Shown: positions 30,842-40,861, counted from the first letter of the stretch. The stretch: 64,000 nt of DNA from Sphingomonas yunnanensis (GCF_019898765.1 NZ_JAIOKB010000002.1:124001-188000); one strand, 5' to 3'. The notes: generated by a model not told the origin, from the letters alone. A program made the numbers and translations.

Positions 30842-32794
30842 TCACTCCCCCGCCGGGGCCACCCCCACCAGCCCGGGCGCGTCCGCGACGAAGCGGTCGA
30901 GCACGCCGTCTGCGACCTTCACCGGGCCGTCGAACCGCGTCGCGCCGGGGATCGTCTTCACCGCCGCCGCCTGCGCCGCGAGCTGCCCCGCCGCGGCGAA
31001 GTCGCGCGCCGCCGCCGCGCTGCCGTCCAGCGCTGCGCCCAGTCCGGCCGCGGTGAGTTGGAGCGCGCGGCCCCACAAAGCGGTCGCCTCGAGCCACGGC
31101 GCCGCCTGCGCCGCGAAGCCGGGGTCGGTCACGCCCGCGCGGACCATGTCGGGCGCCGCCGCGAGCGCGTCGGCGCGCGCCGCCAGCGCCGCGACCGCCG
31201 CGCGCCGCGCCGTGTCGTCGCCGTCCGCCAGCGCGAAGCGGACCCCGTCGAGCAGCGCCCTGAGCCGCGGCGCCTGCTCCTGCCACGGCTGGCTCCCGAA
31301 GGTGGGGGCGAGATGCTGCGTGTCGAAGAGGTCGAGCAGCGCCGCCGCGGTGCGCGGGTCGCCGCCCGACAGCGCGTCGGCGGCGAAGCGCCAGCTTTGC
31401 GCCGGGTCATAGCCGCGGTCGTTCCACGCGAACGCGGCGACCCCCGCCACCGCGACGCGGCTCGGCGCCTCCTGGTTCATCGGATTGGAGAGGATGCCGC
31501 TGAGCTCGCCCGCCAGCCCGGCCTCGCGCCGCGCATAGGGGGCGAGCAGCAGCCGTCCCGTGGTCTGGGCATAATCGTTGACCGGGTAATTGTCCCACAG
31601 CAGCGTCTTGCGCCCGAACGCCGCGGTCGCGGTCTTGGCGTCGCCGATCGAGATCGCGGGCGGCACCACGTCGGTGCCGGTCCACTGCACCACCACGCGC
31701 GGGTCGAGCTCCCGCCGCAGCGCGGTCTTGTAGGGCGTCTCCTTGGCGTCGTAATATTCGGTCGGCACCATGATCAGCGGCGGCGCGGCGCGGTCCTTGG
31801 CGAGGAGGTCGCGCTGCACCGCGTTGAGCAGCCGCGCCTGCGCCGTGCCCGCCGCGGCCGCGCCCGACGGGCCGAACGCCGCCTCGTCCCTGGCGCAGTT
31901 CCACTTCTTATACTCGATGTCGTCGAGCGCGACGTAGAAGCTGCGCACGCCGATACCGCGCAGTGCGTCGAACTTGCGCTCCAGCGCGGCCGCGTCGGCG
32001 GGGTCGGAGAAGCACACCGTCGGCCCCGGCGAGATGGCGTAGACGAAATTGACGTGGTCGCGCCTCGCCGCCGCCGCCAACGTACCCAGCTCGGCCAGCG
32101 TGGCCGCCGGATAGGGCTCGCGCCAGCGGTCGCGCGCGTACGGATCGTCCTTCGGGCTGTAGACGTAGGTGTTGGCCTTGACGCTGGCGAGGAAGTCGAG
32201 TTGGCGGATCCGATCCTCCTGCGTCCAGGGCTTGCCGTAGAAGCCCTCGATCGTGCCGCGGATCGGCATCGCGGGATGATCCTGGATCATCAGCCCCGGC
32301 ACCTCGCCGCGACGCGCGAGCTGGCGCAAGGTCTGCGCGGCGTGGAACAGTCCGTCGGCATCGTGTCCGGCGAGCGCGATCAGCCCGCCGCCCGCGGCGT
32401 CGGGGCGCGTCGCGAGCGTATAGCCCTCGGGTCGGTCGTCGCCGGTGGCACCGGCGCGCGCGAGCGAGGCGCGCACCGCCGCGGCGTCGCTCGTCCCGAC
32501 GACGACGTGGAGCGACGTGAGCGCGGCGGGCAGCCGGCTCGCGGTGGTGACCTGGGTGACGCCGGCGGCGGCGAGCGCCGCGCGCACCAGCGCCACCGTC
32601 TCGGGTGCGGTGCCGGGTGCGATGATCAGCACCGCCCTGCGGCCGAGCGCGACGCGGCCGCCGGTCAGCGCCATCTTCGTCGGCGCGGGGAAGATAGCCG
32701 GGAGCGTCGGCACCTGTGCCGCGGCGGGCGTGACCGCGGCAGCGGCGAGCGCGGCGGCGAGCCACGGGGATCGAGGGGTCCGCGTGCGGGTCAT
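30842..32794 (-). CDS. GH84 beta-N-acetylglucosaminidase (hyaluronidase-like), exported
   Basis: 650 residues from ATG 32794, with a clear signal peptide (RTRTPRSPW, then an alanine-rich core ending AAAQ). A GH20b-like N-terminal domain is followed by the GH84 barrel: MPIRGTIEGFYGKPWTQEDR and FYVALDDIEYKKW, whose adjacent aspartates are the catalytic pair. The C-terminal helical region is alanine-rich. Likely periplasmic or secreted, cleaving GlcNAc from host or environmental glycans. Confidence 0.88.
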   Translation of the reverse strand: MTRTRTPRSPWLAAALAAAAVTPAAAQVPTLPAIFPAPTKMALTGGRVALGRRAVLIIAPGTAPETVALVRAALAAAGVTQVTTASRLPAALTSLHVVVGTSDAAAVRASLARAGATGDDRPEGYTLATRPDAAGGGLIALAGHDADGLFHAAQTLRQLARRGEVPGLMIQDHPAMPIRGTIEGFYGKPWTQEDRIRQLDFLASVKANTYVYSPKDDPYARDRWREPYPAATLAELGTLAAAARRDHVNFVYAISPGPTVCFSDPADAAALERKFDALRGIGVRSFYVALDDIEYKKWNCARDEAAFGPSGAAAAGTAQARLLNAVQRDLLAKDRAAPPLIMVPTEYYDAKETPYKTALRRELDPRVVVQWTGTDVVPPAISIGDAKTATAAFGRKTLLWDNYPVNDYAQTTGRLLLAPYARREAGLAGELSGILSNPMNQEAPSRVAVAGVAAFAWNDRGYDPAQSWRFAADALSGGDPRTAAALLDLFDTQHLAPTFGSQPWQEQAPRLRALLDGVRFALADGDDTARRAAVAALAARADALAAAPDMVRAGVTDPGFAAQAAPWLEATALWGRALQLTAAGLGAALDGSAAAARDFAAAGQLAAQAAAVKTIPGATRFDGPVKVADGVLDRFVADAPGLVGVAPAGE

Positions 32795-32813
32795 GTCGCG
32801 CTCCGGTATCAGG

Positions 32814-32830
32814 TTGGTACTATAGTTGTC
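32814..32830 (-). promoter_or_regulatory. Candidate operator before the GH84 gene
   Basis: TTGGTAC-TA-TAGTTGTC is an imperfect dyad 20 bp upstream of the start. It resembles GntR-type (NagR/NagQ) boxes that control GlcNAc genes, a fitting substrate link. Weak evidence. Confidence 0.2.
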
Positions 32831-32903
32831 TGGGTAGAAGGCGTGGCGTAGCTCTGCAAGCGCCGGCACGGCATAGGTAGGGCGCCGTTTTTCCACCCTC
32901 TGC

Positions 32904-33000
32904 CGTCATCCTGAGCTTGTCTCAGGATCCACTGGTCCGCGCCCCCCCGGCGTGATCTTGCGCGGCACGGTGGATCCTGAAACGAGTTCAGGATGACGCC
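32904..33000. repeat. Two-hairpin repeat (family A), copy 1
   Basis: Starts CGTCATCCTGAGCTTGTCTC, then AGGATCCAC. Ends GTGGATCCTGAAACGAGTTC, then AGGATGACG. The long arms pair with each other and each arm also folds on itself. The centre differs between copies. Confidence 0.88.
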
Positions 33001-33102
33001 GGTGAGAAGGTGCGCTTCCCCGGCCAGTGCTGCCGGTGCGACGCCGGCGCGTCGCCCCACTCTCGGCGACGAGCGAAGAGCACTCCGGAGTCAGACCCGC
33101 CC

Positions 33103-33804
33103 CTACCCCACCGTCCCGGCGACCGGCCGCGGCGGCGGCGGCGGAACGCCGGCGGCCACCACCGCGGCGGGGACGAGCTGGCCCGCGCGCCAGCGATCAT
33201 AAGCGGCGAAGAAGTCGGTGAACGGCCGCTCCAGCGCCGCCAGCCGCTCCGCCGCGAAGCCCGGCAGCGTCGCCGCCGGCACCGCCGCCATCGCGCCCAA
33301 CGTGTCGGCCGCGCCGGCGCAGAAGGCCTCGCGCGCGAGATCCTGCGCGAAGAAATTGTAGAGCCGCGTCATGTGGTCGTCGAACCGGTCCTGCCAGTCG
33401 CCGCCGCCGGCGCGATACTCGGCCTGGAGCGTCGCCTGCGCGCTGGCGAACTCAATCTTCCGCGCGGCGAGCATCGCATTGTACTGCGCGATGATCGTCG
33501 CCTCCTGCGCGCCGCGGCAGGCGAGCGCGGCGACGTTGAGCGCGCTGCGCAGGTGCCACACCGCGCCCGCACCGCTGAGCGCGCGGTTGGGCGTGGGATA
33601 GCTGCCGTCGGGCAGGCGCGCGGGGACGCTCATCCCCGGCCGCGCGCCCGCGGGCAGCGGTGCGGGCACCATCGCGACCACGGGCGGTGGTGCAACCGAG
33701 GCAGTCGGCGGCGGCGCGGCGTGGCGCGCGCAGCCCGCGAGCAGCGCGGCAGTGAACAGCGCCCCGGTGATCGACGCGACGGGCGCGCTCTGCTGGAAAC
33801 GCAC
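33103..33804 (-). CDS. Hypothetical lipoprotein
   Basis: 233 residues. Lipobox LLAGC at residues 21-25 after a short hydrophobic signal, then a proline/alanine-rich linker and a helical body with two further cysteines (ALACRG and AFCAG). Ends in a proline-rich tail. No recognised family. Flanked by a repeat and the antiporter gene on the same strand. Confidence 0.7.
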   Translation of the reverse strand: MRFQQSAPVASITGALFTAALLAGCARHAAPPPTASVAPPPVVAMVPAPLPAGARPGMSVPARLPDGSYPTPNRALSGAGAVWHLRSALNVAALACRGAQEATIIAQYNAMLAARKIEFASAQATLQAEYRAGGGDWQDRFDDHMTRLYNFFAQDLAREAFCAGAADTLGAMAAVPAATLPGFAAERLAALERPFTDFFAAYDRWRAGQLVPAAVVAAGVPPPPPRPVAGTVG

Positions 33805-33940
33805 GGTCCGGCCCCTTTTTCTGTGTCCCCGCGGCGGGTGTACGCCCGCCCGGTGCGCGCGCCCACGGCAGCATGACCCATGCGCCCGCGGTACGCGCCC
33901 AGCCGAGTCGCTTTCGCGCCAGAGCGAGTCGGGGCGCCGC

Positions 33941-35482
33941 TCAGGCCTCCTCGATGCGGCGCTCCTCCTCGGTGCGCAGGCTCATCTCGGTGAAGTCGAG
34001 CTCCTCCTGCAGCACCAGGAAGGAGTCGGCGCCCACCTGCTGCGCCTCACGCAGTTCCTCCAGCCGCTCGCGCTGCCACGCCACCGCGGCGAGGCCGAGC
34101 TGGCGCTTCTCCTCGCCCGCGCGCGCGTCCCCGCCGGTGCGCATCGCATCGCGCTTGGTCGTCAGGCCGTAGCGCCAATGGTCCGCCGCGGCGCCGGGCG
34201 TGTCGCCGATCCGCGCCAGCGCCGCCTCGGCCAGCGCGACGCGCGCGCGTGCCAGCTCCTCGCCCAGCCCGTCGTCGCCGTCGAGCCCGAGCCAACGCAC
34301 CAGCGGCGCCAGCGTCATGCCCTGCGCCACCAAGGTCGCGAGCACGACCGCGAAGGCGGTGAGCACGATCAGGTCGCGCTGCGGGAAGTGGCCCGGCAGC
34401 GCGAAGGCGGTGGCGAGCGTGACGATGCCGCGCATCCCGCACCAGCCCACCACCACGCTCTGCGCCAGCCCGGTGGCGGGATAGTCGCCGCGCAGCTTGG
34501 GGAAATGGTAGGTGAGCCGGTTGTAGATCAGCACCCAGGCCATCCGCACGACGATCAGGCAGGCCACCACCGCGGCGGCGAACACCGCCGCCTCGCGCAG
34601 CCGCTCGGGCGCCATGCCGCCCACGATCGTGCGCGCCTGGAAGCCCATCAGCAGGAAAGCGAGCACGTTGAGCAGGAACACCGCGGTCTCCCACACCGCG
34701 AAATCGTGCAGCCGCGCGCGCGGCGGCGTCACCAGCCCGGCCGAGCGCGCGATCGTCATCGCGAAGGTGACGAGGCACAGCACCGCCGACAGGCCCAGCC
34801 GCTCGGCCACCAGCCAGGCGGCGAAGCCCGAGACGAACTGGAAGATGTTGCCGCTCAGCGTGCCCCAGACCAGCGGCTGGATCCGCTTCATCGCCAGCGC
34901 GAGCAGATAGCCGAGCAGCATTCCGCCGGGCACCGCGACGCCGACGCGCAGCGCCAGCCCGCCGTCGACCCCGCCGTGGCTCTCCACCAGGATCGCGGCG
35001 GTGTAGAGCAGCAGCGCCGAGGCGTCGTTGAGCAGGCTCTCGCCCTTGAGCACCGCGACGGTGCGGCGCGGCATGCGCACGCTGCCCGAGATCGCGGTGG
35101 CCGCGGCGGCGTCGGGCGGGGCGACGATCGCGCCGAGCGCCAGCGCGGCATAGATCGGCAGCCCGGCGAGCGCGACGCCGAGCCAGGTCACCGCGCCCGC
35201 GCTCAGCAGCACCGCGACCAGCGCGAGCGCGGTCAGCGGCCGCCACAGCCGCACCACCGTGTGGACGGGGAAGTCGAACGCGGCGTCGATCAGGATCGGC
35301 GCGATGAACAAAGCGAGCGCGGTGTGCGGGTCGAGCGCGATCGTCGGCGCGCCGGGCAGCCAGGCGAGCGCCACCCCCGCGGCGGCGAGCAGCGCGGGAT
35401 AGGGGATGCTGGTACGGCGCGCGAACTGGAGCAGCAGCACCGCGACGCCGAGCAGCGCGAGCAGGCTCTCGAAGAAGGTCAC
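33941..35482 (-). CDS. Na+/H+ antiporter, CPA1 (NhaP-like) family
   Basis: 513 residues from GTG 35482 (GGGGAG upstream; the longer frame lacks a membrane start). Twelve or so membrane helices. The ion-site motif is APPDAAAATA (usually APTD), then KGESLLNDASALLL (usually GESLFND), and WCGMRGIVTLATAFALP. A charged cytoplasmic tail of about 120 residues follows and is probably regulatory. Confidence 0.87.
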   Translation of the reverse strand: MTFFESLLALLGVAVLLLQFARRTSIPYPALLAAAGVALAWLPGAPTIALDPHTALALFIAPILIDAAFDFPVHTVVRLWRPLTALALVAVLLSAGAVTWLGVALAGLPIYAALALGAIVAPPDAAAATAISGSVRMPRRTVAVLKGESLLNDASALLLYTAAILVESHGGVDGGLALRVGVAVPGGMLLGYLLALAMKRIQPLVWGTLSGNIFQFVSGFAAWLVAERLGLSAVLCLVTFAMTIARSAGLVTPPRARLHDFAVWETAVFLLNVLAFLLMGFQARTIVGGMAPERLREAAVFAAAVVACLIVVRMAWVLIYNRLTYHFPKLRGDYPATGLAQSVVVGWCGMRGIVTLATAFALPGHFPQRDLIVLTAFAVVLATLVAQGMTLAPLVRWLGLDGDDGLGEELARARVALAEAALARIGDTPGAAADHWRYGLTTKRDAMRTGGDARAGEEKRQLGLAAVAWQRERLEELREAQQVGADSFLVLQEELDFTEMSLRTEEERRIEEA

Positions 35483-35634
35483 GGCGCGCTCCCCTGCCGC
35501 GCCGTTCCCGCGCGGCGCGCGGGAGCAGCATGACGGATCGCGCGCGGCGGCGCCAGCGGGGCGGTCGAGGTGCGACCTTCGCCGCAGCCTCTTGCAACGC
35601 GTCATCGGATGGGGACGCGCCCTCCGCCCCAACC

Positions 35635-35733
35635 GGCGTCATCCTGGGCTTGTCTCAGGATCCACCGTGCCGCGGACACCGCCCGCAGTCGAGCATGCGG
35701 CGGGGTGGATCCTGAAACGAGTTCAGGATGACG
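35635..35733. repeat. Two-hairpin repeat (family A), copy 2
   Basis: Same outer arms as at 32904-33000 (CGTCATCCTGGGCTTGTCTC and CTGAAACGAGTTCAGGATGA), different 35-bp centre. Lies between the antiporter and symporter genes. Confidence 0.88.
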
Positions 35734-35775
35734 CTATCGAGCGGACGGCACCCCCAGGCTCGCCCCGCGAGCCCC

Positions 35776-37380
35776 TCACCAGAAGCTCACGTACAGCGCC
35801 ACCAGGATCAGCACGAGCGCCAGCGCGCCGACGTTGAACGCCGCGCTGGTGGCGTAGCCGACGTCGCCGGTGACGATCGTGTCGCGATCGTCGCGCCGCG
35901 GCGTCGCCAGCGAGGCGCCCACCGCCAGCGCCAGCGCGATCAGGAAGACCAGTCCCATGCGATCCATGAACGGCAGCCCGGGCAGCAGCAGCTTGAACCC
36001 CCAGGACAGCAGCACCGAGCCGACCGCGGCGCTGATCGCGCCCGCCTCGTTGGCGCGCTTCCAGAACAGCCCGAGCAGGAAGATCACGGTGATGCCCGGC
36101 GTGAAGAAGCCGGTGAACTCCTGGATGAACTGGAACGCCTGCTCGGACGATCCCACCAGAGGCCGCGCGGTGAGGATCGCGATGACGGTCGCCACCATCG
36201 CGGCGACCCGGCCGACCAGCACCAGCCGCGAGTCGTCCACCGCGCCGTCCTCGGCCGCGGACGGCCGGCGCTTGAACTTGGCCCAGACGTCGAGCGTGAA
36301 GATGGTGGCGATCGAGTTGATCTTGGAGGCGGTGGAGGCGACGATCGCCGCCACCAGCGCGGCGAAGACGAGGCCGAGCAGCCCGGTCGGCAGCAGCCGC
36401 ATCATCGTCGGGTAGGCCTCGTCGGGCTTGGCGAGGCCGGGCGCCAATATCACCGCGGCGATCCCCGGTAGCACGATGATGATCGGCATCAGCAGCTTGA
36501 GGAAGGACGCGAACAGCACGCCCTTCTGCGCCTCGGCCAGCGACTTGGCCGCGAGCGCGCGCTGGATGATATACTGGTTGAAGCCCCAGTAGCTGAGGTT
36601 GGCGATCCACATGCCGCCGATCAGCACCGAAAGACCGGGCAGATCCATGTAATGCGGGTTGTCGCGCGACAGGATCATCTCGAAATGGTCGGGCAGCTCG
36701 CGCGTCAGCCGCGCGAAGCCCGCGGCGAGGCCGGCGCCCTGCCCCAGCTCCCCGAGCGTGAGATAGGCGATGATCAGGCCGCCGAGCACCAGCAACGTCA
36801 CCTGGACGATGTCGGTCAGCGCCACCGCCTTCAGCCCGCCCTTGAGCTGGTACAGCAGCGCGAAGGCGCCGAGCACCACCAGCGCGATATTCTGGTCGAC
36901 GCCCGCCACCTTGGTCACCGCGATCGAGCCCAGCCAGATGATGCTGGTGAGGTTCACGAAGACGTAGAGCGCCAGCCAGAACAGCGCCATCAGCGTCCGG
37001 ATCGAGGGGCCGTAGCGCCGCTCGAGGAACTGCGGCATCGTGTAGATCTCGTTGCGCAGGAAGATCGGCAGGAAGAACTTGCCGACGATCAGCAGCGTCA
37101 GCGCCGCCATCCACTCGTAGGACGCGATCGCGAGCCCGATGGCATAGCCCGAGCCCGACATGCCGACGATCTGCTCGGCCGAGATATTGGCCGCGATCAG
37201 GCTCGCGCCGATCGCCCACCACGGCAGGTTCTTGGAGGCGAGGAAATAGTCGGTGGTGTTCTTCGGCCCGGCGCCCGCCTTGTCGCGGCTGACCCATTGC
37301 GCCAGCGCGAAGATGAAGATGGCATAGGCGACGACCACCAGCACGTCGATCGTGGCAAGCTGCACCCGTGTCTCTCCCAT
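35776..37380 (-). CDS. Sodium:solute symporter (SSS family, SGLT-like)
   Basis: 534 residues from ATG 37380; sequence upstream is not membrane-like. Thirteen or fourteen membrane helices. TTDYFLASKNLPWWAIGASL, the sodium-site NISAEQIVGMSGSGY, QYIIQRALAAKS and the VASTASKINSIATIFTLD segment (helix 8 serines) are typical of sugar-type SSS carriers. Substrate is not determined. Confidence 0.88.
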   Translation of the reverse strand: MGETRVQLATIDVLVVVAYAIFIFALAQWVSRDKAGAGPKNTTDYFLASKNLPWWAIGASLIAANISAEQIVGMSGSGYAIGLAIASYEWMAALTLLIVGKFFLPIFLRNEIYTMPQFLERRYGPSIRTLMALFWLALYVFVNLTSIIWLGSIAVTKVAGVDQNIALVVLGAFALLYQLKGGLKAVALTDIVQVTLLVLGGLIIAYLTLGELGQGAGLAAGFARLTRELPDHFEMILSRDNPHYMDLPGLSVLIGGMWIANLSYWGFNQYIIQRALAAKSLAEAQKGVLFASFLKLLMPIIIVLPGIAAVILAPGLAKPDEAYPTMMRLLPTGLLGLVFAALVAAIVASTASKINSIATIFTLDVWAKFKRRPSAAEDGAVDDSRLVLVGRVAAMVATVIAILTARPLVGSSEQAFQFIQEFTGFFTPGITVIFLLGLFWKRANEAGAISAAVGSVLLSWGFKLLLPGLPFMDRMGLVFLIALALAVGASLATPRRDDRDTIVTGDVGYATSAAFNVGALALVLILVALYVSFW

Positions 37381-37624
37381 CCGCCGCGCGTCGCGTGTCG
37401 CGCGCCGTTGTAGGTCGCGGCTGGTGGCTGTCCAGCCGTGTCGTGGCGCGAGGCGGTGCGACAAAGGTTGCGGCGCCGACACATGTCGCAATCGTGCGAT
37501 GCGGCGCGGCCGCCACCAGGGCAACGAGGTCGCGGCGTTCCCGTGCTGTCCGTTGCCTCGCGTCGCCCGCTTCTCCTCCCGGTGGGCGGGCGGCGCCTTA
37601 CTCGACCGCGGCGGGGAGGAGACG

Positions 37625-38014
37625 ATGATGACCCTTCTGCTCGCCGCGGTCCTCTTGGCCGGGACCGTGCCAGACGCCGCCGTGCCGGCACCGCCGCAGC
37701 GTGTCCGCAGCGTCGCGCTCGCGCCGGGCGAGGCCTGCCCCAAGCCCGCCGGCGACGAGGTCGTGGTGTGCGCCCCGCTCGACGAGCCCTATCGCATCCC
37801 CAAGCCGCTGCGCCGTGCCGAGATCGCGGCGAAGAACCAGAGCTGGGTCAACCGCGTCGCCACGATGGACGAGGTCGGCCGCGTCGCCGGCGGGCTGCCG
37901 AACACCTGCTCGGCGGTCGGCACCGGCGGCCAGACCGGTTGCACCCAGTCGATGATGCGCGCCTGGGCCGCGGACCGCCGCCAGCTCGCACGCGAGAGCG
38001 CGACGGTGCCGTAA
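37625..38014 (+). CDS. Hypothetical exported protein
   Basis: 129 residues from the first ATG of ATGATG at 37625, with GGGGAGGAG upstream. Short signal peptide (LLLAAVLLAG). The body has CPKPAGDEVVVCAPLDEPYR, a cysteine-framed motif I associate with small sphingomonad periplasmic proteins, and two more cysteines (NTCSAV, TGCTQS). Function unknown. Divergent from the symporter. Confidence 0.72.
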   Translation: MMTLLLAAVLLAGTVPDAAVPAPPQRVRSVALAPGEACPKPAGDEVVVCAPLDEPYRIPKPLRRAEIAAKNQSWVNRVATMDEVGRVAGGLPNTCSAVGTGGQTGCTQSMMRAWAADRRQLARESATVP

Positions 38015-38075
38015 GGGCATAGAAGCGCGGCAGGCTCGGCGGGGCGATCCGAGCGCGACGCCCCCTCCTTCTCGG

Positions 38076-38171
38076 CGTCATCCTGAGCTTGTCTCAGGAT
38101 CCACCCATCGGCCCCCAGGAGGGCCGAGGCGCTCGCGGGACGGTGGATCCTGAAACGAGTCCAGGATGACG
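38076..38171. repeat. Two-hairpin repeat (family A), copy 3
   Basis: Outer arms as in the other copies, with one change (GAGTCCAGGATGACG on the right). Lies between convergent genes. Confidence 0.88.
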
Positions 38172-38236
38172 CCGGTGGGTGGGGCGACCGCAGCCATGGA
38201 CACGCCGGTTTGCGGCACGCCGCGGCTCTCGTCCCC

Positions 38237-39676
38237 TCACCCCACCGGCATCGACTTGGCGGTCGGCTCGGCGTGGGCCAGCGCCTTCTCCTCGGCCTCG
38301 CGCGCGGTCGCGGGCAGCCGGCCGCGTCGCCACCCGCCGTGGAGGTAGAAACCGATCATCAGCAGCATCGAGCCGATCGAGCCGGCCGGGAAGCTCCACC
38401 AGATCGCGTCCGCGCCCCAGCGCGGCGACAGCCCCGCCGCCATGCCCAGCCGCAGCGGGAACATCGCCACCACCAGGATCACCAGCGGCCCGATCACCGC
38501 GCCGTTGGCACGCACCGTCGCGGACAGCACCATCGACACGCCGAACAGCACGAAGCTCCACCCGGCGATCAGATTGATCCGCGCCGCGATGTCCACCGCG
38601 CCGCCGTCCTGTCCGAGGAACAGCCACAGCAGGTGGCGATCGAGCAGCGTCAGCAGCGCCACCAGCCCGCCGGTCAGCGCCAGATTGGTGAGGATGCCGG
38701 TGCGCGTGATCCGGCCGACGCGATCCCACCGCCCCGCGCCGATGTTCTGCGCCGCCATCGCGCTCACCGCCGCGCCCACCGCCATCGCGGGCATCTGGAC
38801 GTAGGTCCACAATTGGTTGGCCGCGCCATAGGCGGCGGTGGTGGCGGTGCCGTGGCGGTTGACCAGCCCGATCATCGCCAGCGCCGAGGTGGAGACCACC
38901 AGCATCTGCAGCCCCATCGGCACGCCCTTGGCGACGATCGTGCGCAGCAGCGCGCGCTCGGGCAGGACGTAGCGCCATTCCGCCCCGCGCAGCCGCACCG
39001 GCAGGTCGCGCCGGTAGATATAGCCGAGCAGCGCGAGCAGCGAGACGGTGTTGGCGAGCAGGGTCGCCAGCGCCGAGCCCTCGATGCCCAGCGCGGGCAG
39101 CGGCCCCAGCCCACGGATCAGCAGCGGGTTGAGCGCGACGTCGATCGCCGAGCCCAGCGCCATGAACTTGAGCGGCGTGATCGAGTCGCCGGTGCCGCGC
39201 AGCGCCATGGTCAGCAGCACCGAGAGGAAGCCGGGCGGCATCGCCACGAAGATCACCCGCAGATAGGCGAGCGCCAGCGGGTAGACCTCCGCCGGCGTGG
39301 CGAGCGCGCGCAGGATAACGGGCGCGGCGAACCAGCCGACCAGCAACGTCACCACCGACACGCCCGCGAACAGCCCGAGCGAGGTGCCGAGCACGCGCCG
39401 CACCGCGTCGAGATCGCGCCGCCCCATGTTCTGGCCGATCAGGATCGTCGCCGCCATGCCGAAGCCGAACACCGCCGCGATCAACAGGAACATGATGATG
39501 TTGGCGTTGGTGGTCGCGGCCAGCGCGCGCTCGCCGAGGAATTGCCCGATCCAGATCGCGTTGATCGAGCCGTTGAGCGACTGGAGCACGCTCGAGCCGA
39601 GCGTCGGCAGCGCGAACAGCAGGAGCGTGCGCCCGATCGGCCCGGCGGTGAGGTCGCGCTGCGGCGGTCGCGCCAT
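38237..39676 (-). CDS. MATE-family multidrug/sodium exporter
   Basis: 479 residues, twelve hydrophobic helices in two similar halves. LFALPTLGSSVLQSLNGSIN, the Gln-rich WIGQFLGERALAATTNAN and ALRGTGDSITPLKFM in the first half; GAANQLWTYVQMPAMAVGAAVSAMAAQNIGAGR-type sequence in the second. Exports cationic drugs using Na+ or H+. A LysR regulator gene lies 66 bp upstream on the same strand. Confidence 0.9.
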   Translation of the reverse strand: MARPPQRDLTAGPIGRTLLLFALPTLGSSVLQSLNGSINAIWIGQFLGERALAATTNANIIMFLLIAAVFGFGMAATILIGQNMGRRDLDAVRRVLGTSLGLFAGVSVVTLLVGWFAAPVILRALATPAEVYPLALAYLRVIFVAMPPGFLSVLLTMALRGTGDSITPLKFMALGSAIDVALNPLLIRGLGPLPALGIEGSALATLLANTVSLLALLGYIYRRDLPVRLRGAEWRYVLPERALLRTIVAKGVPMGLQMLVVSTSALAMIGLVNRHGTATTAAYGAANQLWTYVQMPAMAVGAAVSAMAAQNIGAGRWDRVGRITRTGILTNLALTGGLVALLTLLDRHLLWLFLGQDGGAVDIAARINLIAGWSFVLFGVSMVLSATVRANGAVIGPLVILVVAMFPLRLGMAAGLSPRWGADAIWWSFPAGSIGSMLLMIGFYLHGGWRRGRLPATAREAEEKALAHAEPTAKSMPVG

Positions 39677-39742
39677 CGGTCCTGCTCCTCCCCTGCCCCC
39701 GCGCCGGCTGTAGAGGCTTATTCTGCCGCGCGATAGCGGGCT

Positions 39743-40636
39743 TCAGTCGGCGAGAAAGGCGGCGAGCTCCTCCGCGCTGCCGGTCGGGAAGGCGGCGCGG
39801 AGATGGTCGAGGAAGGCGGCGACGCGCGCGCTCAGCAGCCGCCGCGTCGGGTACAGCGCCCAGAGCTGGATCGGCGCGGCGTCGATCTCGCCCCACAGCG
39901 CCAGCCGCCCCGCGGCGAGGTCGTGCGCGACCAGCGAGACCGGCAGTCGCGCCGCGCCGACGCCGGCCAGCGCGGCGTCCCGCACCATCACCAGCGAGGA
40001 CAGACCGAGCACCGGCGTCACCGCGACGCTCTCCCCCACGCCGCCGGGGCGCAGCCGCCACTCGGCCCCCTCGCCCACGCCGCCGCGCGCCACCGCGGGC
40101 ACGCGCTCGCCCGGCGCGGGCGGCGCGAGGCCGGGCGCGGCGACCGCGACGAGCCGGTCGCGCAGGAAGGGGCGGCCGACCAGAGCGGCCTCGGGCGCCG
40201 GGTCGACGCGGATGACGAGGTCATAGCCCTCCTCGACCAGGTCGACCGCCCGATCCTCGCTGCTCACCTCGAGCCGCACCTCGGGGTGCGCCAGCGCGAA
40301 CCCGGCCGCCAGCCGCCCCATCGCGGTCTGCGAGAAGAGCAAGGGCGCGCTCACCTTGAGCCGCCCGCGCGGCGAGCGCCCGCCCGCCGCCACCGCCGCG
40401 GCGGTCTCGTCCAGCTCGGTGAGGAGCGCTGCGGTGCGCTCGTACAGCGCGCGCCCTTCCTCGGTCAGCCTCAGCACGCGCGCGCCGCGCTCGAACAAGC
40501 GCAGGCCGAGCGCCGCCTCCAGCTCGGCGACACGGCGCGACAAGGTCGCCTTCGGCCGCCCCGCGGCGCGCGCGGCGCGGCCGATCCCGCCGTGGCGGGC
40601 GACCAACGTGAAGTCGGCGAGGGCGAGCAGGTCCAT
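39743..40636 (-). CDS. LysR-family transcriptional regulator
   Basis: 297 residues from ATG 40636 (GGGAGA upstream). N-terminal winged helix FTLVARHGGIGRAARAAGRPKATLSRRVAELE, in parts: GRAARAAGRP then ATLSRRVAELE, followed by GLRLFERG. C-terminal effector domain with RGRLKVSAPLLF. It may regulate the MATE gene downstream, but the usual divergent arrangement is absent. Confidence 0.88.
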   Translation of the reverse strand: MDLLALADFTLVARHGGIGRAARAAGRPKATLSRRVAELEAALGLRLFERGARVLRLTEEGRALYERTAALLTELDETAAAVAAGGRSPRGRLKVSAPLLFSQTAMGRLAAGFALAHPEVRLEVSSEDRAVDLVEEGYDLVIRVDPAPEAALVGRPFLRDRLVAVAAPGLAPPAPGERVPAVARGGVGEGAEWRLRPGGVGESVAVTPVLGLSSLVMVRDAALAGVGAARLPVSLVAHDLAAGRLALWGEIDAAPIQLWALYPTRRLLSARVAAFLDHLRAAFPTGSAEELAAFLAD

Positions 40637-40662
40637 CACGTCTCCCGGCGCGGAACGATCGG

Positions 40663-40797
40663 TCCTCCCCCGGAGGGCAGGTGGCAGCGCGAAGCGCTGA
40701 CGGAGGGGTGACCCGTCCGGCGAGGTTCGCCGACACTCACCGAGGGCGACACCCCTCCGTCGCGCTGCGCGCGCCACCACCCCTTGCAGGGGAGGAT
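40663..40797. repeat. Two-hairpin repeat (family B)
   Basis: Left arm CTCCCCCGGAGGGCAGGTGG, inner CTGACGGAGGGGTGACCCG, right arm CACCCCTTGCAGGGGAGGAT with inner ACACCCCTCCGTCGCG. Arms are complementary over most of their length. Confidence 0.8.
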
Positions 40798-40861
40798 TGA
40801 TCCGATGTTCGTTGCTCAGAAATCTAACGCCGAAAAGCCCAAGGGCTATATTCCACGGCGC

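Noticed and set aside
30770..32851. 693-residue plus-strand frame opposite the GH84 gene
   Set aside because: Arg-rich antisense with no signal peptide or domain; the GH84 motifs are on the other strand.
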